A DNA stretch of 64,000 nt. Source: Tistlia consotensis USBA 355 (lineage in GTDB: Bacteria > Pseudomonadota > Alphaproteobacteria > Kiloniellales > DSM-21159). Made by a program: the position numbers and the translations under genes. The stretch lies in assembly GCF_900177295.1 (NCBI RefSeq), contig NZ_FWZX01000001.1, forward strand, positions 434,001-498,000. Direction: 5' to 3'. The notes under the pieces are model-generated. The model worked only from the letters and a program-made list of their open reading frames with translations. It made no database searches and was not told where the DNA came from. This document shows, piece by piece, positions 1 to 9,138 of this stretch (within the stretch, counting starts at the first letter, position 1; each line of letters starts with the position of its first letter).

Positions 1-19
1 GCGCCTGCCCGATTGTCGC

Positions 20-48
20 TTGAAGCAGTCATGGCCGGCCCTCTATAG
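20..48 (+). promoter_or_regulatory. Candidate sigma-70 promoter of serB
   Basis: TTGAAG (20-25) and CTATAG (43-48) are 17 bases apart, close to the alphaproteobacterial housekeeping pattern. The -10 lies only 9 bases before the serB ATG, so initiation here would give an almost leaderless message. An AGGA sits 7 bases before the ATG and would be an ordinary ribosome site if transcription starts further upstream. Only 57 bases precede the gene in the window. Confidence 0.35.
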
Positions 49-57
49 GACGGCGCC

Positions 58-963
58 ATGAGCTTTGTCGTCACCCTGCTCGCCGATCCCCTGGGCACGC
101 CGATCTCCGACGCCGAGGTCGAGGAGGCACGGGGCACCCTGGGCCGCGCCGGCGCCGAGCCGGGCCGCCCGGACTGGCTGGCGCCGGGCATCGCCTGCGA
201 CCTGGCCTTCGCGGGACTGGCGCCCGAGGCCGCCGAGACCGCGCTGCGCGTCGCCTTCGACGGCCGGCCGATCGACCTCGGCGCCCAGCCGCTGGCCGGG
301 CGGCGCAAGCGGCTGCTGGTCGCCGACATGGAATCGACGATCATCGCCCAGGAGATGCTCGACGAGCTGGCCGAGCGGCTGAACCTGCGCGCCGAGATCT
401 CGGCGATCACCGAGCGGGCGATGCGCGGCGAGCTCGACTTCGAGGAGGCGCTGGCCGAGCGCGTCGCCCGCCTCGCCGGCCTCGAGCTCGCGACCCTGGA
501 GGCGGCCGCCGCGGCGATCACGCTGAATCCCGGGGCCACCGAGCTGATCGGCACGATGAAGGCCGGCGGCGCCGAGACCGCGCTCGTCTCGGGCGGCTTC
601 CGCTACTTCGCCGAGCCGATCGCCGCGGCGCTCGGCTTCGACCACTGCCGGGCCAACAGCCTGGAGATCGAGCAGGGCCGGCTCAGCGGCCGCACGCTCG
701 GGCCGATCCTCGGGCGCGAAGCCAAGCTGCAGACGCTGAACGAGCTGCTCGCGGCGCGGGGCCTGGCCGCCGACGCCGCCTGCGCCGTCGGCGACGGCGC
801 CAACGACCTCGCCATGCTGCGCGCCGCCGGGCTGGGCGTCGCCTATCGCGCCAAGCCGGTGGTGCGCGCCGCGGCGCCCTTCCGCCTCGACCACGCCGAC
901 CTGACCGGCCTGCTCTACCTGCAGGGCTACCGGCGCGACGAGTTCGTCAGCGCCGGCAACTGA
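58..963 (+). CDS. serB: Phosphoserine phosphatase SerB
   Basis: Last step of serine biosynthesis: hydrolysis of O-phosphoserine to serine in the cytoplasm. The 301-residue protein has an N-terminal ACT-like region (about 1-75) followed by a HAD hydrolase domain. The HAD nucleophile motif is D90-M-E92-S-T94, with Glu where most family members have the second Asp. The SGGFRYF segment and the later GDGANDLAML motif carry the other HAD catalytic residues. The ATG at 58 has an AGGA 7 bases upstream and gives normal family length. It is convergent with degP. The E92 variant is the only oddity; I believe related SerB proteins share it but cannot confirm this here. Confidence 0.93.
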   Translation: MSFVVTLLADPLGTPISDAEVEEARGTLGRAGAEPGRPDWLAPGIACDLAFAGLAPEAAETALRVAFDGRPIDLGAQPLAGRRKRLLVADMESTIIAQEMLDELAERLNLRAEISAITERAMRGELDFEEALAERVARLAGLELATLEAAAAAITLNPGATELIGTMKAGGAETALVSGGFRYFAEPIAAALGFDHCRANSLEIEQGRLSGRTLGPILGREAKLQTLNELLAARGLAADAACAVGDGANDLAMLRAAGLGVAYRAKPVVRAAAPFRLDHADLTGLLYLQGYRRDEFVSAGN

Positions 964-978
964 CCAGGGCCAGCGACC

Positions 979-1004
979 GAGGGCCCGCCGCCGGGCCGGC
1001 CCTC
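979..1004. terminator. GC-rich hairpin between convergent serB and degP
   Basis: GAGGGCC (979-985) and GGCCCTC (998-1004) form a perfect 7-bp stem around a 12-base GC-rich loop, between the stop codons of two convergent genes. There is no T-tract on either side, so it is a possible bidirectional terminator rather than a classical intrinsic one. Confidence 0.3.
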
Positions 1005-1026
1005 AGCGCTCCCCGCCGGGCGTCCT

Positions 1027-2538
1027 TCAGCCCTTCTTCTGGACCTTCAGCGGCACCCACTGGCGCTCGCCGCCGCGCTGGATCAGCAGGGTCGCGGTGC
1101 TGCGGCCCTCCTTGCGCGTGGCCTCCAGCTCCTTGGCGACGTCGGCCGGCTCGGCGACCGGGTTCTGGTTGACCTCCAGGATCACGTCGCCCTGGCGCAG
1201 ACCGCGCTCGTCGGCCGGGCTGTCGGGCTTGACCTCGGTCACCAGCACGCCGTCCAGGTCCTGCTCCAGGCTGTATTTCTGGCGCAGGTCGTCGGTCAGC
1301 GTGGCAAGGCCGAGGCCGAGGTCCTTGAGGTCGGCGCTGCCCGGCGCCTCGGGCGCCGGCTGCCCGGACTCGGCCGCGGCGATCTGCGCCTCGTCGAGCC
1401 GGCCGAGCTGGACCTGGATCGTCTTCTCCTCGCCCTTGCGCACGACCTTGACCGGCACGGTCTTGCCGATCGCCGTCTGGGCGACCATGCGCGGCAGCTC
1501 GCTCATCTCGCCGACCGGGCGGCCGTCGAACTCGACGATCACGTCGCCGCCGGCGATGCCCGCCTTCTGGGCCGGGCCGCCCGGCGTCACCGAGGCGACC
1601 AGGGCGCCGTGCGCCGAGCCCAGGCGCAGACCCTCGGCCAGCTCGGGCGTCACGGTCTGGATGCGCACGCCGAGCCAGCCGCGGCGCACCTCGCCGTACT
1701 GGCGCAGCGAGTCGATGACGCTGCGCGCCATCGCCGAAGGCACGGCGAAGCCGATGCCGATCGAGCCGCCGGTCGGCGAGTAGATCGCCGTGTTGATGCC
1801 GACGACCTCGCCGTCGGTGTTGAACATCGGGCCGCCGGAGTTGCCGCGGTTGATCGCGGCGTCGGTCTGCAGGTAGTCGTCGTAGCGCCCGCCGATCTCG
1901 CGGCCGCGCGCCGAGACGATGCCCGCCGTCACGGTACCGCCGAGGCCGAAGGGGTTGCCGATGGCGACGACCCAGTCGCCGATCCTCAGCTTGTCGGAGT
2001 CGCCCCAGCGGGTCGCGTGCAGCTTGTGGCCCGCCTCGACCTTGAGCAGGGCCAGGTCGGTGGCCTGGTCGGCACCGACCAGGGTCGCCGGCAGGATCGT
2101 GTTGTCGGTCAGGCGCACCGAGATCTCGTCCGCGCCCTCGACGACGTGATTGTTGGTCACGATGTAGCCGTCGGCGTCGATGATGAAGCCGGAGCCGAGC
2201 GCGTTCTCGCGCCGGCGCGGCGCCGGCTCGGCGCCGGGCCCGCCCTTCTGGCCGCGCTTCTCGAGGAACTGGCGGAACAGGTCCTGGAGCTCGTCGGGGA
2301 TGCCGTCGGGCAGGGCGTCGCCGAGGCCCTGGCCGTCGGACTGGTTGTCCGGCGCGGTGATCGAGGTCTGCACGTTGACGACGGTGTCGAGCAGCGGCGC
2401 GACCAGGTCGGCGAAGCTCTCCGGCGCCGAGCGCGCCGCCGCCGGCGCGGCTGTCGCCAGGCAGGCGGCGGCCACGACGACGAGCGCCGGTCCGAGGCGA
2501 CGGATCGGCGCGGCAACGGTCTGGGTCAGGTTGGGCAT
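1027..2538 (-). CDS. degP: Do/DegP-family periplasmic serine protease
   Basis: Periplasmic protease/chaperone for misfolded envelope proteins. The 503-residue product has a signal peptide (about 1-35, Ala-rich hydrophobic core), a trypsin-like domain with catalytic triad H131 (VTNNHVV), D161 (TDLALLKV) and S234 (GNSGGPMF), then two PDZ domains (about 285-375 and 405-500), the usual Do architecture. A flexible charged linker (about 65-112) precedes the protease domain, as in the DegP Q-linker. It lies downstream of hflK-hflC-DUF2065 on the same strand after a 168-base gap, a common alphaproteobacterial order, and may be co-transcribed. It may equally be called DegQ/MucD; sequence alone does not separate these. 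Confidence 0.95.
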   Translation of the reverse strand: MPNLTQTVAAPIRRLGPALVVVAAACLATAAPAAARSAPESFADLVAPLLDTVVNVQTSITAPDNQSDGQGLGDALPDGIPDELQDLFRQFLEKRGQKGGPGAEPAPRRRENALGSGFIIDADGYIVTNNHVVEGADEISVRLTDNTILPATLVGADQATDLALLKVEAGHKLHATRWGDSDKLRIGDWVVAIGNPFGLGGTVTAGIVSARGREIGGRYDDYLQTDAAINRGNSGGPMFNTDGEVVGINTAIYSPTGGSIGIGFAVPSAMARSVIDSLRQYGEVRRGWLGVRIQTVTPELAEGLRLGSAHGALVASVTPGGPAQKAGIAGGDVIVEFDGRPVGEMSELPRMVAQTAIGKTVPVKVVRKGEEKTIQVQLGRLDEAQIAAAESGQPAPEAPGSADLKDLGLGLATLTDDLRQKYSLEQDLDGVLVTEVKPDSPADERGLRQGDVILEVNQNPVAEPADVAKELEATRKEGRSTATLLIQRGGERQWVPLKVQKKG

Positions 2539-2706
2539 CTGTCGGTCCCTAAGCTCCCTCGGCGAGGGGCGGCCGGCGGTCGGCGGCCCCCCGATCTGTT
2601 CGAAGTTCGTCCACTTCGCTCCAAGATGGTCCGCTCTGCCCCCGAGGGCAACGGCTGCCGCAACGGCCGGTGGCGAAGCGGTGCCCGGCCGCCGCCGGCC
2701 CCGGGC

Positions 2707-2904
2707 TCATGCGAGCAGCAACCACAGCACGAAGAAGCCGAACAGGGCCGACAGCAGCCCGCCCCAGCGCAGCGCCTCGGGCGGCACCTGGGCCAGCTGC
2801 TCGAGCAGGCGGCGGGGCGCGCCCGGGGCGATCGCGACGAACAGCCCTTCCAGGACCATGACCATGGCCAGCGCCGCGATCAGCAGCGTGCCGAAGTCGA
2901 TCAT
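2707..2904 (-). CDS. DUF2065 family small membrane protein
   Basis: A 65-residue protein made almost wholly of two hydrophobic segments (about 5-26 and 46-64) joined by a short polar loop with the LLEQLAQVPPEALRWGG stretch typical of DUF2065 (YjeT-like) proteins. The function is unknown. The family is regularly found directly after hflC in proteobacteria, as here (31 bases after hflC), so a role alongside the HflKC-FtsH quality-control complex is a reasonable inference from context only. Confidence 0.8.
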   Translation of the reverse strand: MIDFGTLLIAALAMVMVLEGLFVAIAPGAPRRLLEQLAQVPPEALRWGGLLSALFGFFVLWLLLA

Positions 2905-2935
2905 CGCGCGGCACCGCCGGCCGCGCCCCGGCGGC

Positions 2936-3889
2936 TCATTGCGCCGCCGCGGCCGGCTCCGGCTTGGACGCCCCGCCGGCAGGCGCCTGGGACGATCCGG
3001 TGGCGGCGGGCTTGCCGGTCTCGCTGTTGAAGTAGCGGAAGAACTCGCCCTGCGGCGGCAGCACGAAGCGCGTGTTGTCGGACTTCAGGGCTTGGTCGTA
3101 GGCCTGCATCGAGCGGTAGAACGCGAAGAAGCTCGGATCCTCGCCGAAGGCCTTGGCCAGGATCGTCGTGCGCTCGGCCTCGCCCTCGCCGCGCAGGATC
3201 TCCGACTGACGCTGCGCCTCGGCCTGGATGACCGTCGCCTGGCGGTCGGCCTGGGCGGTGATCGTCTGGAACTGCTCCTCGCCCTGGGCGCGGAACTCCG
3301 CGGCGTCGCGCTCGCGCTCGGCACGCATGCGGGCATAGACCGCCTGGCTGACCTCGGGCAGCAGGTCGGCGCGCACGATGCGCACGTCGAGCACCTCGAT
3401 GCCGAAGTTCGACTGCTCGGTGTTGACCGCGTCGTTCACGTTCTTGGTGATCTGCTGCATCAGCTTGTCCCGCTCCTCCGAGAGGATGGTCGGCAGCAGG
3501 ACCGTGCCGAGCACGCTGCGCAGCGCGTTGTTGACGATCGGCTCCAGGCGGTTGCGCAGGTTGGCCTCGGAGATCGCGACGCGGATGAACTGCTGCGGCG
3601 CGACGATGCGGTAGCGCACGAAGGCGTCGACGATCAGCCGGCGCTGGTCGGCCAGCACGATGGTCTCGGCCTCGGGATCGAGGTTGAGCACGCGCTTTTC
3701 CAGGTAGCGGACCTCCTGGATGAACGGCACCTTGAAGTGCAGCCCGGGCGTCGAGACGGTCCGCTGGATCGCGCCGAACTGCACGATCACGGCCTGCTGG
3801 GTCTGCTGGACGGTGAAGGTGGCGGAGAACACCAGGATCGCCAGGACGACCAGGAGGATGCCGCCGATCAGAAGCGCATTGGATCGCAT
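2936..3889 (-). CDS. hflC: HflC, regulator of the FtsH protease
   Basis: Inner-membrane SPFH/prohibitin-family protein that forms the HflKC cage around FtsH and modulates degradation of membrane substrates. The 317-residue product has one N-terminal membrane anchor (about 7-26), then the SPFH domain with the VQQTQQAVIVQFG opening and a long charged helical region (about 190-250) rich in Glu/Arg/Gln. The last 30 residues are Ala/Pro/Gly-rich and probably disordered. It follows hflK by 15 bases and is surely in the same transcript. Confidence 0.95.
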   Translation of the reverse strand: MRSNALLIGGILLVVLAILVFSATFTVQQTQQAVIVQFGAIQRTVSTPGLHFKVPFIQEVRYLEKRVLNLDPEAETIVLADQRRLIVDAFVRYRIVAPQQFIRVAISEANLRNRLEPIVNNALRSVLGTVLLPTILSEERDKLMQQITKNVNDAVNTEQSNFGIEVLDVRIVRADLLPEVSQAVYARMRAERERDAAEFRAQGEEQFQTITAQADRQATVIQAEAQRQSEILRGEGEAERTTILAKAFGEDPSFFAFYRSMQAYDQALKSDNTRFVLPPQGEFFRYFNSETGKPAATGSSQAPAGGASKPEPAAAAQ

Positions 3890-3904
3890 GGTTTGGCCCT
3901 CCGC

Positions 3905-5077
3905 CTACTGCTGCTTGCCGGACGTCGAGCCGGCGCTGCTGCCGGACTGCGGCGTCAGCAGGCGGTCGAAAGGCAGGATCGGCTGCGCGCCGGTCTTGCC
4001 GTTGCCGAGGTCGAAGATGACCTTGTCGGAGCGGCCGAGGACCTTCTGCATGGTCTCCAGGTAGAGCCGCGTGCGGGTCACGTCCGGGGCCTGCTTGTAG
4101 GCGTCGTAGACGCTCTTGAAGCGGGCGGCCTCACCGGTCGCCTCGGCGACGATGCGCTGCTTGTAGGCCTGGGCCTCCTCGATGGTCCGCCGCGCCTTGC
4201 CGCGCGCCTCCGGGATCACCCGGTTGCGGTAGGCGTCGGCCTGGTTGCGCTTGGTGTCGAGGTCCTGGCGGGCACGCTGCACCTCCTCGAAGGCGTCGGC
4301 GACCGGCTCCGGCGGCTGGACGTTCTGCATGTTGACCGCGGTGATGGTCACGCCGGCCTCGTACTCGTCGAGGATGCGCTGCAGCGTGTCGCGGGTCCTC
4401 TGGGCGACCGCCTCCTTCTCCGTCGCGATCAGCGGCAGGATGTCGGTGCGGCCGACGATCTCGCGCATCGCGCTCTCGGCGGCCAGCTTGATGGTCAGCT
4501 CGGGGTCGCGGATGTTGAACAGGAACTTGCCGGCGTTGAAGATGCGCCACTGCACCGAGAAATCGATGTCGATGATGTTCTGGTCGCCGGTCAGCATCAG
4601 GCTTTCCTTCGGCAGGTCGGAGACCGTGCCGGTGTTGCGCGTGGTGCCGCCGCGCATCACGTAGCCGATCTCGATCTGCCGGACCTCGTCGACCTGCGGC
4701 GTGATCTGCGTCTCGATCGGCCAGGGCAGATGCCAGTGCAGGCCCGGCTGCGCCAGGTCCTCCTGGTTGACCCACTTGCCGAAGCGCAGCACGACGCCCT
4801 GCTCGCCCGGATTGACGCGGTAGATGCCGGTCGCCAGCCAGATCGCGAGCAGCGCGACGACCAGCAGGAGCCAGAGCAGGTTGCTCGGTCCGCTGGGGAA
4901 CAGCTGGCGCAGCCGGTCCTGGCCCTTGCGGATGACGTCCTCGAGATCGGGCGGCTTGGGGCCGCCGAAGCCGCCGCCCCCGCCGCCGCCGGACGGAGGC
5001 CGTCCCCACGGGCCGCCCCCGCCGCCGGAGCCGCCGCCCCATGGTCCACCACCTCCGTTGGACGATTGCCAGGGCAT
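3905..5077 (-). CDS. hflK: HflK, regulator of the FtsH protease
   Basis: Partner of HflC in the membrane SPFH complex around FtsH. The start at 5077 is chosen because GGGAGA stands 7 bases upstream and the protein then begins MPWQSSNGGGG, giving 390 residues; the open frame continues upstream without homology. The first 45 residues are a Gly/Pro/Trp-rich disordered tail typical of HflK, followed by a membrane helix (about 65-85), the SPFH domain and a long coiled region. The gene is divergent from mrp, with 142 bases between the start codons. Confidence 0.94.
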   Translation of the reverse strand: MPWQSSNGGGGPWGGGSGGGGGPWGRPPSGGGGGGGFGGPKPPDLEDVIRKGQDRLRQLFPSGPSNLLWLLLVVALLAIWLATGIYRVNPGEQGVVLRFGKWVNQEDLAQPGLHWHLPWPIETQITPQVDEVRQIEIGYVMRGGTTRNTGTVSDLPKESLMLTGDQNIIDIDFSVQWRIFNAGKFLFNIRDPELTIKLAAESAMREIVGRTDILPLIATEKEAVAQRTRDTLQRILDEYEAGVTITAVNMQNVQPPEPVADAFEEVQRARQDLDTKRNQADAYRNRVIPEARGKARRTIEEAQAYKQRIVAEATGEAARFKSVYDAYKQAPDVTRTRLYLETMQKVLGRSDKVIFDLGNGKTGAQPILPFDRLLTPQSGSSAGSTSGKQQ

Positions 5078-5219
5078 CCCCGATCTCTCCCGCTTTCGCT
5101 GATTTGATTTCTCCGGCGTCTTGTGGGAATGACGCCGGGCGGACCCCATATCCGTCCCCGAGCGGCTGCTGCCGCCATGAGTGTCCCGGGATATCGTGTA
5201 ACAGGGAGAGAATTCAAGG

Positions 5220-6356
5220 ATGAGCGGACCGAGCGAGAGCCAGGTGCTCGAGGCCTTGAGGCAGGTCAAGGACCCCGACAGCGGCAAGGATCTCGTCTCG
5301 GCGGGCATGATCACGGGCCTTGTCGTCAAGGACGGCAACGTCGGTTTCGCCGTCGAGGTCGACCCCCGGCGGGGCCCGCAGCTCGAGCCTCTGCGCAAGG
5401 CCGCGGAGAAGGCCGTCGAGGCGCTGCCGGAGGTGCTGTCGGTGACCGCGGTGCTGACCGCCCACAAGCCCGGCGCCGGCCAGGCTGCCCCGGCCGCACA
5501 GGCGCCGGGGCCGGCCGCGCGCCAGGCCTCCGGTCCCGGCGCCCAGCGGCCGATGGTGCCCGGCGTCAAGGCGATCGTCGCGGTCGCCAGCGGCAAGGGC
5601 GGCGTCGGCAAGTCGACCACGGCGACCAACCTGGCGCTCGCGCTCTCGACCCTGAAGCTGAAGGTCGGCATCCTCGACGCCGACATCTACGGCCCCTCGC
5701 AGCCGCGCATGATGGGCATCACCGGCCGCCCCGGCTCGCCGGACGGCAAGACCCTGACGCCGATGGAGAACTTCGGCGTCAAGTGCATGTCGATGGGCTT
5801 CCTGATCGCCGAGGACACGCCGATGATCTGGCGCGGCCCGATGGTCCAGTCGGCGCTGTCCCAGATGCTGCGCGACGTCGACTGGGGCGAGCTCGACGTC
5901 CTGGTCGTCGACATGCCGCCGGGCACCGGCGACGCGCAGCTGACCATGGCCCAGCAGGTGCCGCTGGCCGGCGCGGTGATCGTCTCGACGCCCCAGGACA
6001 TCGCCCTGCTGGACGCGCGCAAGGGCCTCAACATGTTCCGCAAGGTCGACGTGCCGGTGTTCGGCATCGTCGAGAACATGAGCCTCTACCTCTGCCCGAA
6101 CTGCGGCCACGAGGCCCACATCTTCGGCCACGGCGGCGCGCGCAAGGAGGCCGAGAAGCTGGGCATGGACTTCCTCGGCGAGCTGCCGCTCGACATCGAG
6201 ATCCGCGAGACCTCGGACAGCGGCCGGCCGATCGTCGTCTCCCACCCGGACAGCCCGCACGCCAAGGCCTACGTGGCGATCGCCGAGAAGGTGCGCGACA
6301 AGCTGTTCGGCGCCGGCGCCAGGCCGCGCCAGGCCCCGAAGATCGTCATGACGTAG
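5220..6356 (+). CDS. apbC: Mrp/ApbC-type P-loop iron-sulfur carrier
   Basis: ATPase of the Mrp/NBP35 family that binds and transfers Fe-S clusters to apoproteins in the cytoplasm. Of its 378 residues, 1-80 form a MIP18/DUF59 domain, an Ala/Pro/Gly linker spans about 85-113, and the ParA-like ATPase domain follows with the deviant Walker A GKGGVGKST (125-133), the DADIYGPSQP segment and DMPPGTGD. A CPNC pair in the C-terminal part is the cluster-binding motif of the family. The ATG has AGGGAGAG upstream. The gene ends 21 bases before the convergent glcF. Confidence 0.93.
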   Translation: MSGPSESQVLEALRQVKDPDSGKDLVSAGMITGLVVKDGNVGFAVEVDPRRGPQLEPLRKAAEKAVEALPEVLSVTAVLTAHKPGAGQAAPAAQAPGPAARQASGPGAQRPMVPGVKAIVAVASGKGGVGKSTTATNLALALSTLKLKVGILDADIYGPSQPRMMGITGRPGSPDGKTLTPMENFGVKCMSMGFLIAEDTPMIWRGPMVQSALSQMLRDVDWGELDVLVVDMPPGTGDAQLTMAQQVPLAGAVIVSTPQDIALLDARKGLNMFRKVDVPVFGIVENMSLYLCPNCGHEAHIFGHGGARKEAEKLGMDFLGELPLDIEIRETSDSGRPIVVSHPDSPHAKAYVAIAEKVRDKLFGAGARPRQAPKIVMT

Positions 6357-6362
6357 CCTGCG

Positions 6363-6378
6363 GCGGGCCCGTGCCCGC
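6363..6378. terminator. Hairpin between convergent mrp and glcF
   Basis: GCGGGC (6363-6368) and GCCCGC (6373-6378) form a 6-bp GC stem with a 4-base loop in the 21-base gap, touching the glcF stop codon. No T-run follows, so termination from it alone is uncertain. Confidence 0.3.
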
Positions 6379-7733
6379 TATTGCGCGGCCTGCGCCGGCG
6401 TCTCGCCCCCGGCCGTCGCGGCGAAGGCCGGCTCGCCTTCCAGCGCCTTCGGCAGCGGGCCGCCGGTCGCCCAGTCGAGCAGCCCGACGGTGTGCACGAC
6501 CGGCAGGCCGGTGCCACCGGCGATCTGGGTCATGCAGCCAATGTTGCCGGTCGCGATCGCCAGGGCGCCGGTGCGCTCCAGGTTGCCGGCCTTGCGGTCG
6601 CGCAGGCGCCCGGCGATCGCCGGCTGCAGCAGGTTGTAGACGCCGGCCGAGCCGCAGCAGAGATGGCCCTCCAGCGGCTCCCGGACGGCGAAGCCGGCGG
6701 CCTGCAGCAGCGCCTTCGGCTGGCGCCGGATCTGCTGGCCGTGCTGCATCGAACAGGCCGAGTGGTAGGCGATCGCCTGGCCGGTCTGGCGCCGGACCTG
6801 CAGCGCGCCCAGCTCGTCGAGCAGCTCGGTGACGTCGCGCGTCAGCGCCGAGATCCGCACCGCCTTGTCGGCATGGGCCGGCTCGAGGCGCAGCATGTGG
6901 CCGTAGTCCTTGACCGTGGTGCCGCAGCCCGAGGCGTTGATCACCACGGCATCGAGTCCCTCGCCCTCGAGCTCCCGGCTCCAGGCGTCGACGTTCGCCC
7001 TGGCCGAGGCCAGGGCCGGCGCCTCGCGGCCCATGTGATGGGTCAGCGCACCGCAGCAGCCGGCGCCCCTGGCGATCACGACCTCGACGCCATGGCGGGT
7101 CAGCAGCCGGATCGTCGCCTCGTTGATCTCCGGCGCGAGCACCTGCTGGGCGCAGCCGGCGAGCAGGGCGACGCGCATCCGCCGCGGCCCCTCGGCCGGG
7201 AAGACCTGCGGCCGGTCGACCGGCGAGGGGCTGGGCAGGCGGGCCGGCGCCAGGGTCAGCATCGCCTTCAGCCGGCCGCCGAACAGGCCGCCGGCGAGGC
7301 CGGCGAAGGGCCTGGCGAACCAGGCGGCGAGCAGCGCCAGGCGGAAGGCACCGGGACGTGGCAGCAGCCAGGCCAGCAGCGCGCGCAGCAGGCGGTCGGC
7401 GGCCGGCCGCTCGTAGCGCTCCTCGATGCGCGCGCGCGCCTGGTCGACCAGGTGCATGTAGTGGACGCCCGAGGGGCAGGTGGTCATGCAGGACAGGCAC
7501 GAGAGGCAGCGGTCGATGTGGGTCACGGTCCGCACGCTCGGCGTGCGGTCGTTCTCCAGCATGTCCTTGATCAGGTAGATTCGGCCGCGCGGGCTGTCGA
7601 GCTCGTCGCCGAGCAGCACGTAGGTCGGGCAGGTCGCCGTGCAGAAGCCGCAGTGCACGCAGGCGCGCAGGATGTCGTTGGCCTCCGCGACCTCGGGATC
7701 GGCGAGCTGCGCAAGGGTGAAGCTGGTCTGCAT
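6378..7733 (-). CDS. glcF: Glycolate oxidase iron-sulfur subunit GlcF
   Basis: Fe-S subunit of the membrane-associated glycolate oxidase (GlcDEF), passing electrons from the flavin subunits to the respiratory chain. The 451-residue protein has two [4Fe-4S] ferredoxin motifs near the N terminus, C25-x2-C28-x2-C31-x3-C35-P and C76-x2-C79-x2-C82-x3-C86-P. It then has two CCG-type cysteine-rich domains ([10 protein letters not shown] and [10 protein letters not shown] segments), exactly the GlcF layout. It is the last gene of the leftward operon, 60 bases after the unknown membrane gene that separates it from glcE. Confidence 0.95.
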   Translation of the reverse strand: MQTSFTLAQLADPEVAEANDILRACVHCGFCTATCPTYVLLGDELDSPRGRIYLIKDMLENDRTPSVRTVTHIDRCLSCLSCMTTCPSGVHYMHLVDQARARIEERYERPAADRLLRALLAWLLPRPGAFRLALLAAWFARPFAGLAGGLFGGRLKAMLTLAPARLPSPSPVDRPQVFPAEGPRRMRVALLAGCAQQVLAPEINEATIRLLTRHGVEVVIARGAGCCGALTHHMGREAPALASARANVDAWSRELEGEGLDAVVINASGCGTTVKDYGHMLRLEPAHADKAVRISALTRDVTELLDELGALQVRRQTGQAIAYHSACSMQHGQQIRRQPKALLQAAGFAVREPLEGHLCCGSAGVYNLLQPAIAGRLRDRKAGNLERTGALAIATGNIGCMTQIAGGTGLPVVHTVGLLDWATGGPLPKALEGEPAFAATAGGETPAQAAQ

Positions 7734-7793
7734 CGGATGGATCTTCCGTTCGCTGGCGGTGCCCGGCCCGGCTCCAGGTTCCGGGACGGCCGG

Positions 7794-9083
7794 TCAGCCG
7801 TGGGCCGTGTCCTGGCGATAGGTCTCGATCGCCTGGTGCAGCCGGCCCATCGCCGACTCGACCAGGCGCCGGACGTCGCTGCCGCCGGGATCGCTGCGGT
7901 AGGCGACGACGAGCAGCTGCTCGTACTTCTCGAGATAGGTCTCCAGCGCGGCGTCGCCGCCGACCATGGCGAGCTGCTGGCGCAGGGCCGCGCGGTCGGC
8001 CGCCTGGAAATCCCGGGCCAGCAGCTGGAAGAAGGCCTCGTCGGCGCCGCCGTTGAGGGCCGCCAGGGCGCGGTCGTAGTCCTGGGGCGACGAGAGGATC
8101 GAGGCGAGATCCATGGCGATCGCGTTGAGCTCGCGCTCGACCCGCGATTCGTAGTCGGCGAGCTGCTCGGGCGACAGCGCCTTGTTCGGCACCTCCGAGG
8201 GCGGCCGATAGGTCGGCGACAGTGCCTCGAGCCGCGGCGCGTTGGGCGCCGCACGCGGCGGTCGGTGCGGCTCCAGCTCGTCGGACAGCGGCTCCGGGCT
8301 GGTGTCGTGATCGCCGGGGTCCGGTTCCGGCAGGCGGGCCCGCGGCGGCTGGGCCGGCGCCGCCTCGGGAGCCCGCGACGGCACGGCACGCGGCGGCGCA
8401 TCGACCGGACGCGGTCCGGCGGGCGGCGGCTCCGGCCGTGCCGCGGAGCCCTCCTGGCCGTTCGGTGCCCGGCGCGCATGCCAGTCTTCCTGGCCGCGCC
8501 GCGCATCGAAGGCCGCATGGCGCTCCCGTGCGGCCGCGCCGGCGGAGGCGTAGGCCTGCGGCGCAGCGGACGCGGGCGTGTGATAGGCCGGCTGCTCCGG
8601 GTCCGGCCAGCCGGGCCTGGTGGACTCCGGCGGCAGCGGGTCGAGAGTCGAGAAGGCGACCCGCTTCGGCGCGCGCGCCGGCGGGGCCGCCGGCCGCTCT
8701 TCCGGCTCCGGCTCCGGCGTCTCGCGCCAGGCCTCGGTCAGCGCATCCTCCTGCCAGGGCTCCGCGGGCGGCATCTGCACCCCCCCCTGCGCCCGCTCGC
8801 GCGCCCGCTGGAGCGGGTAGCTCGGCGCCTGCACGGGTCCGGCGCCGTATTCGAAGATCAGCTCCTGCAGGCGCAGGACCCGGCGCTGCAGCCGGATCAG
8901 CCAGAGCACCATCCAGATCAGCATGATCGGCACCAGGAACAGCAGGCCGAGGGCCGGCCAGCCGGACAGGCCGAACTCCTCGACGTTCCTGAGGCCGTTC
9001 GGCAGGAGGCCGAGCGCGACCAGCAGCCAGAGCGCGGTCAGGACGAGGCCGAGCAGGAGATAACGCAACACCGACCCCATCAC
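7794..9083 (-). CDS. Unknown two-helix membrane protein embedded in the glycolate oxidase operon
   Basis: I do not recognise this 429-residue protein. It starts with two strong membrane helices (about 7-27 and 43-63) separated by a short loop, then a long Pro/Ala/Arg/Glu-rich region of low complexity (about 85-290). It ends in a helical C-terminal domain of about 140 residues rich in Leu, Ala, Asp and Tyr. Two tandem ATG codons follow a GAGGG, so 9083 or 9080 could be used. It lies between glcE and glcF on the same strand, with gaps of 55 and 60 bases, so it is almost certainly co-expressed with them. A membrane-anchoring or scaffolding role for the oxidase is only inference. The coding strand carries a run of eight G at 8780-8787. 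Confidence 0.75.
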   Translation of the reverse strand: MMGSVLRYLLLGLVLTALWLLVALGLLPNGLRNVEEFGLSGWPALGLLFLVPIMLIWMVLWLIRLQRRVLRLQELIFEYGAGPVQAPSYPLQRARERAQGGVQMPPAEPWQEDALTEAWRETPEPEPEERPAAPPARAPKRVAFSTLDPLPPESTRPGWPDPEQPAYHTPASAAPQAYASAGAAARERHAAFDARRGQEDWHARRAPNGQEGSAARPEPPPAGPRPVDAPPRAVPSRAPEAAPAQPPRARLPEPDPGDHDTSPEPLSDELEPHRPPRAAPNAPRLEALSPTYRPPSEVPNKALSPEQLADYESRVERELNAIAMDLASILSSPQDYDRALAALNGGADEAFFQLLARDFQAADRAALRQQLAMVGGDAALETYLEKYEQLLVVAYRSDPGGSDVRRLVESAMGRLHQAIETYRQDTAHG

Positions 9084-9138
9084 AGTCCCTCGATCGCGGC
9101 CCGGCAGGTCGTCGTCGGGCAGGTCATGGCTCGGCGGA

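Noticed and set aside
2180-5107. Very long plus-strand open frame (975 codons) across degP, DUF2065 and hflCK
   Set aside because: It is the antisense shadow of four well-supported genes; long stop-free antisense frames are expected at this GC content, and the translation is low-complexity Arg/Ala/His without domains.
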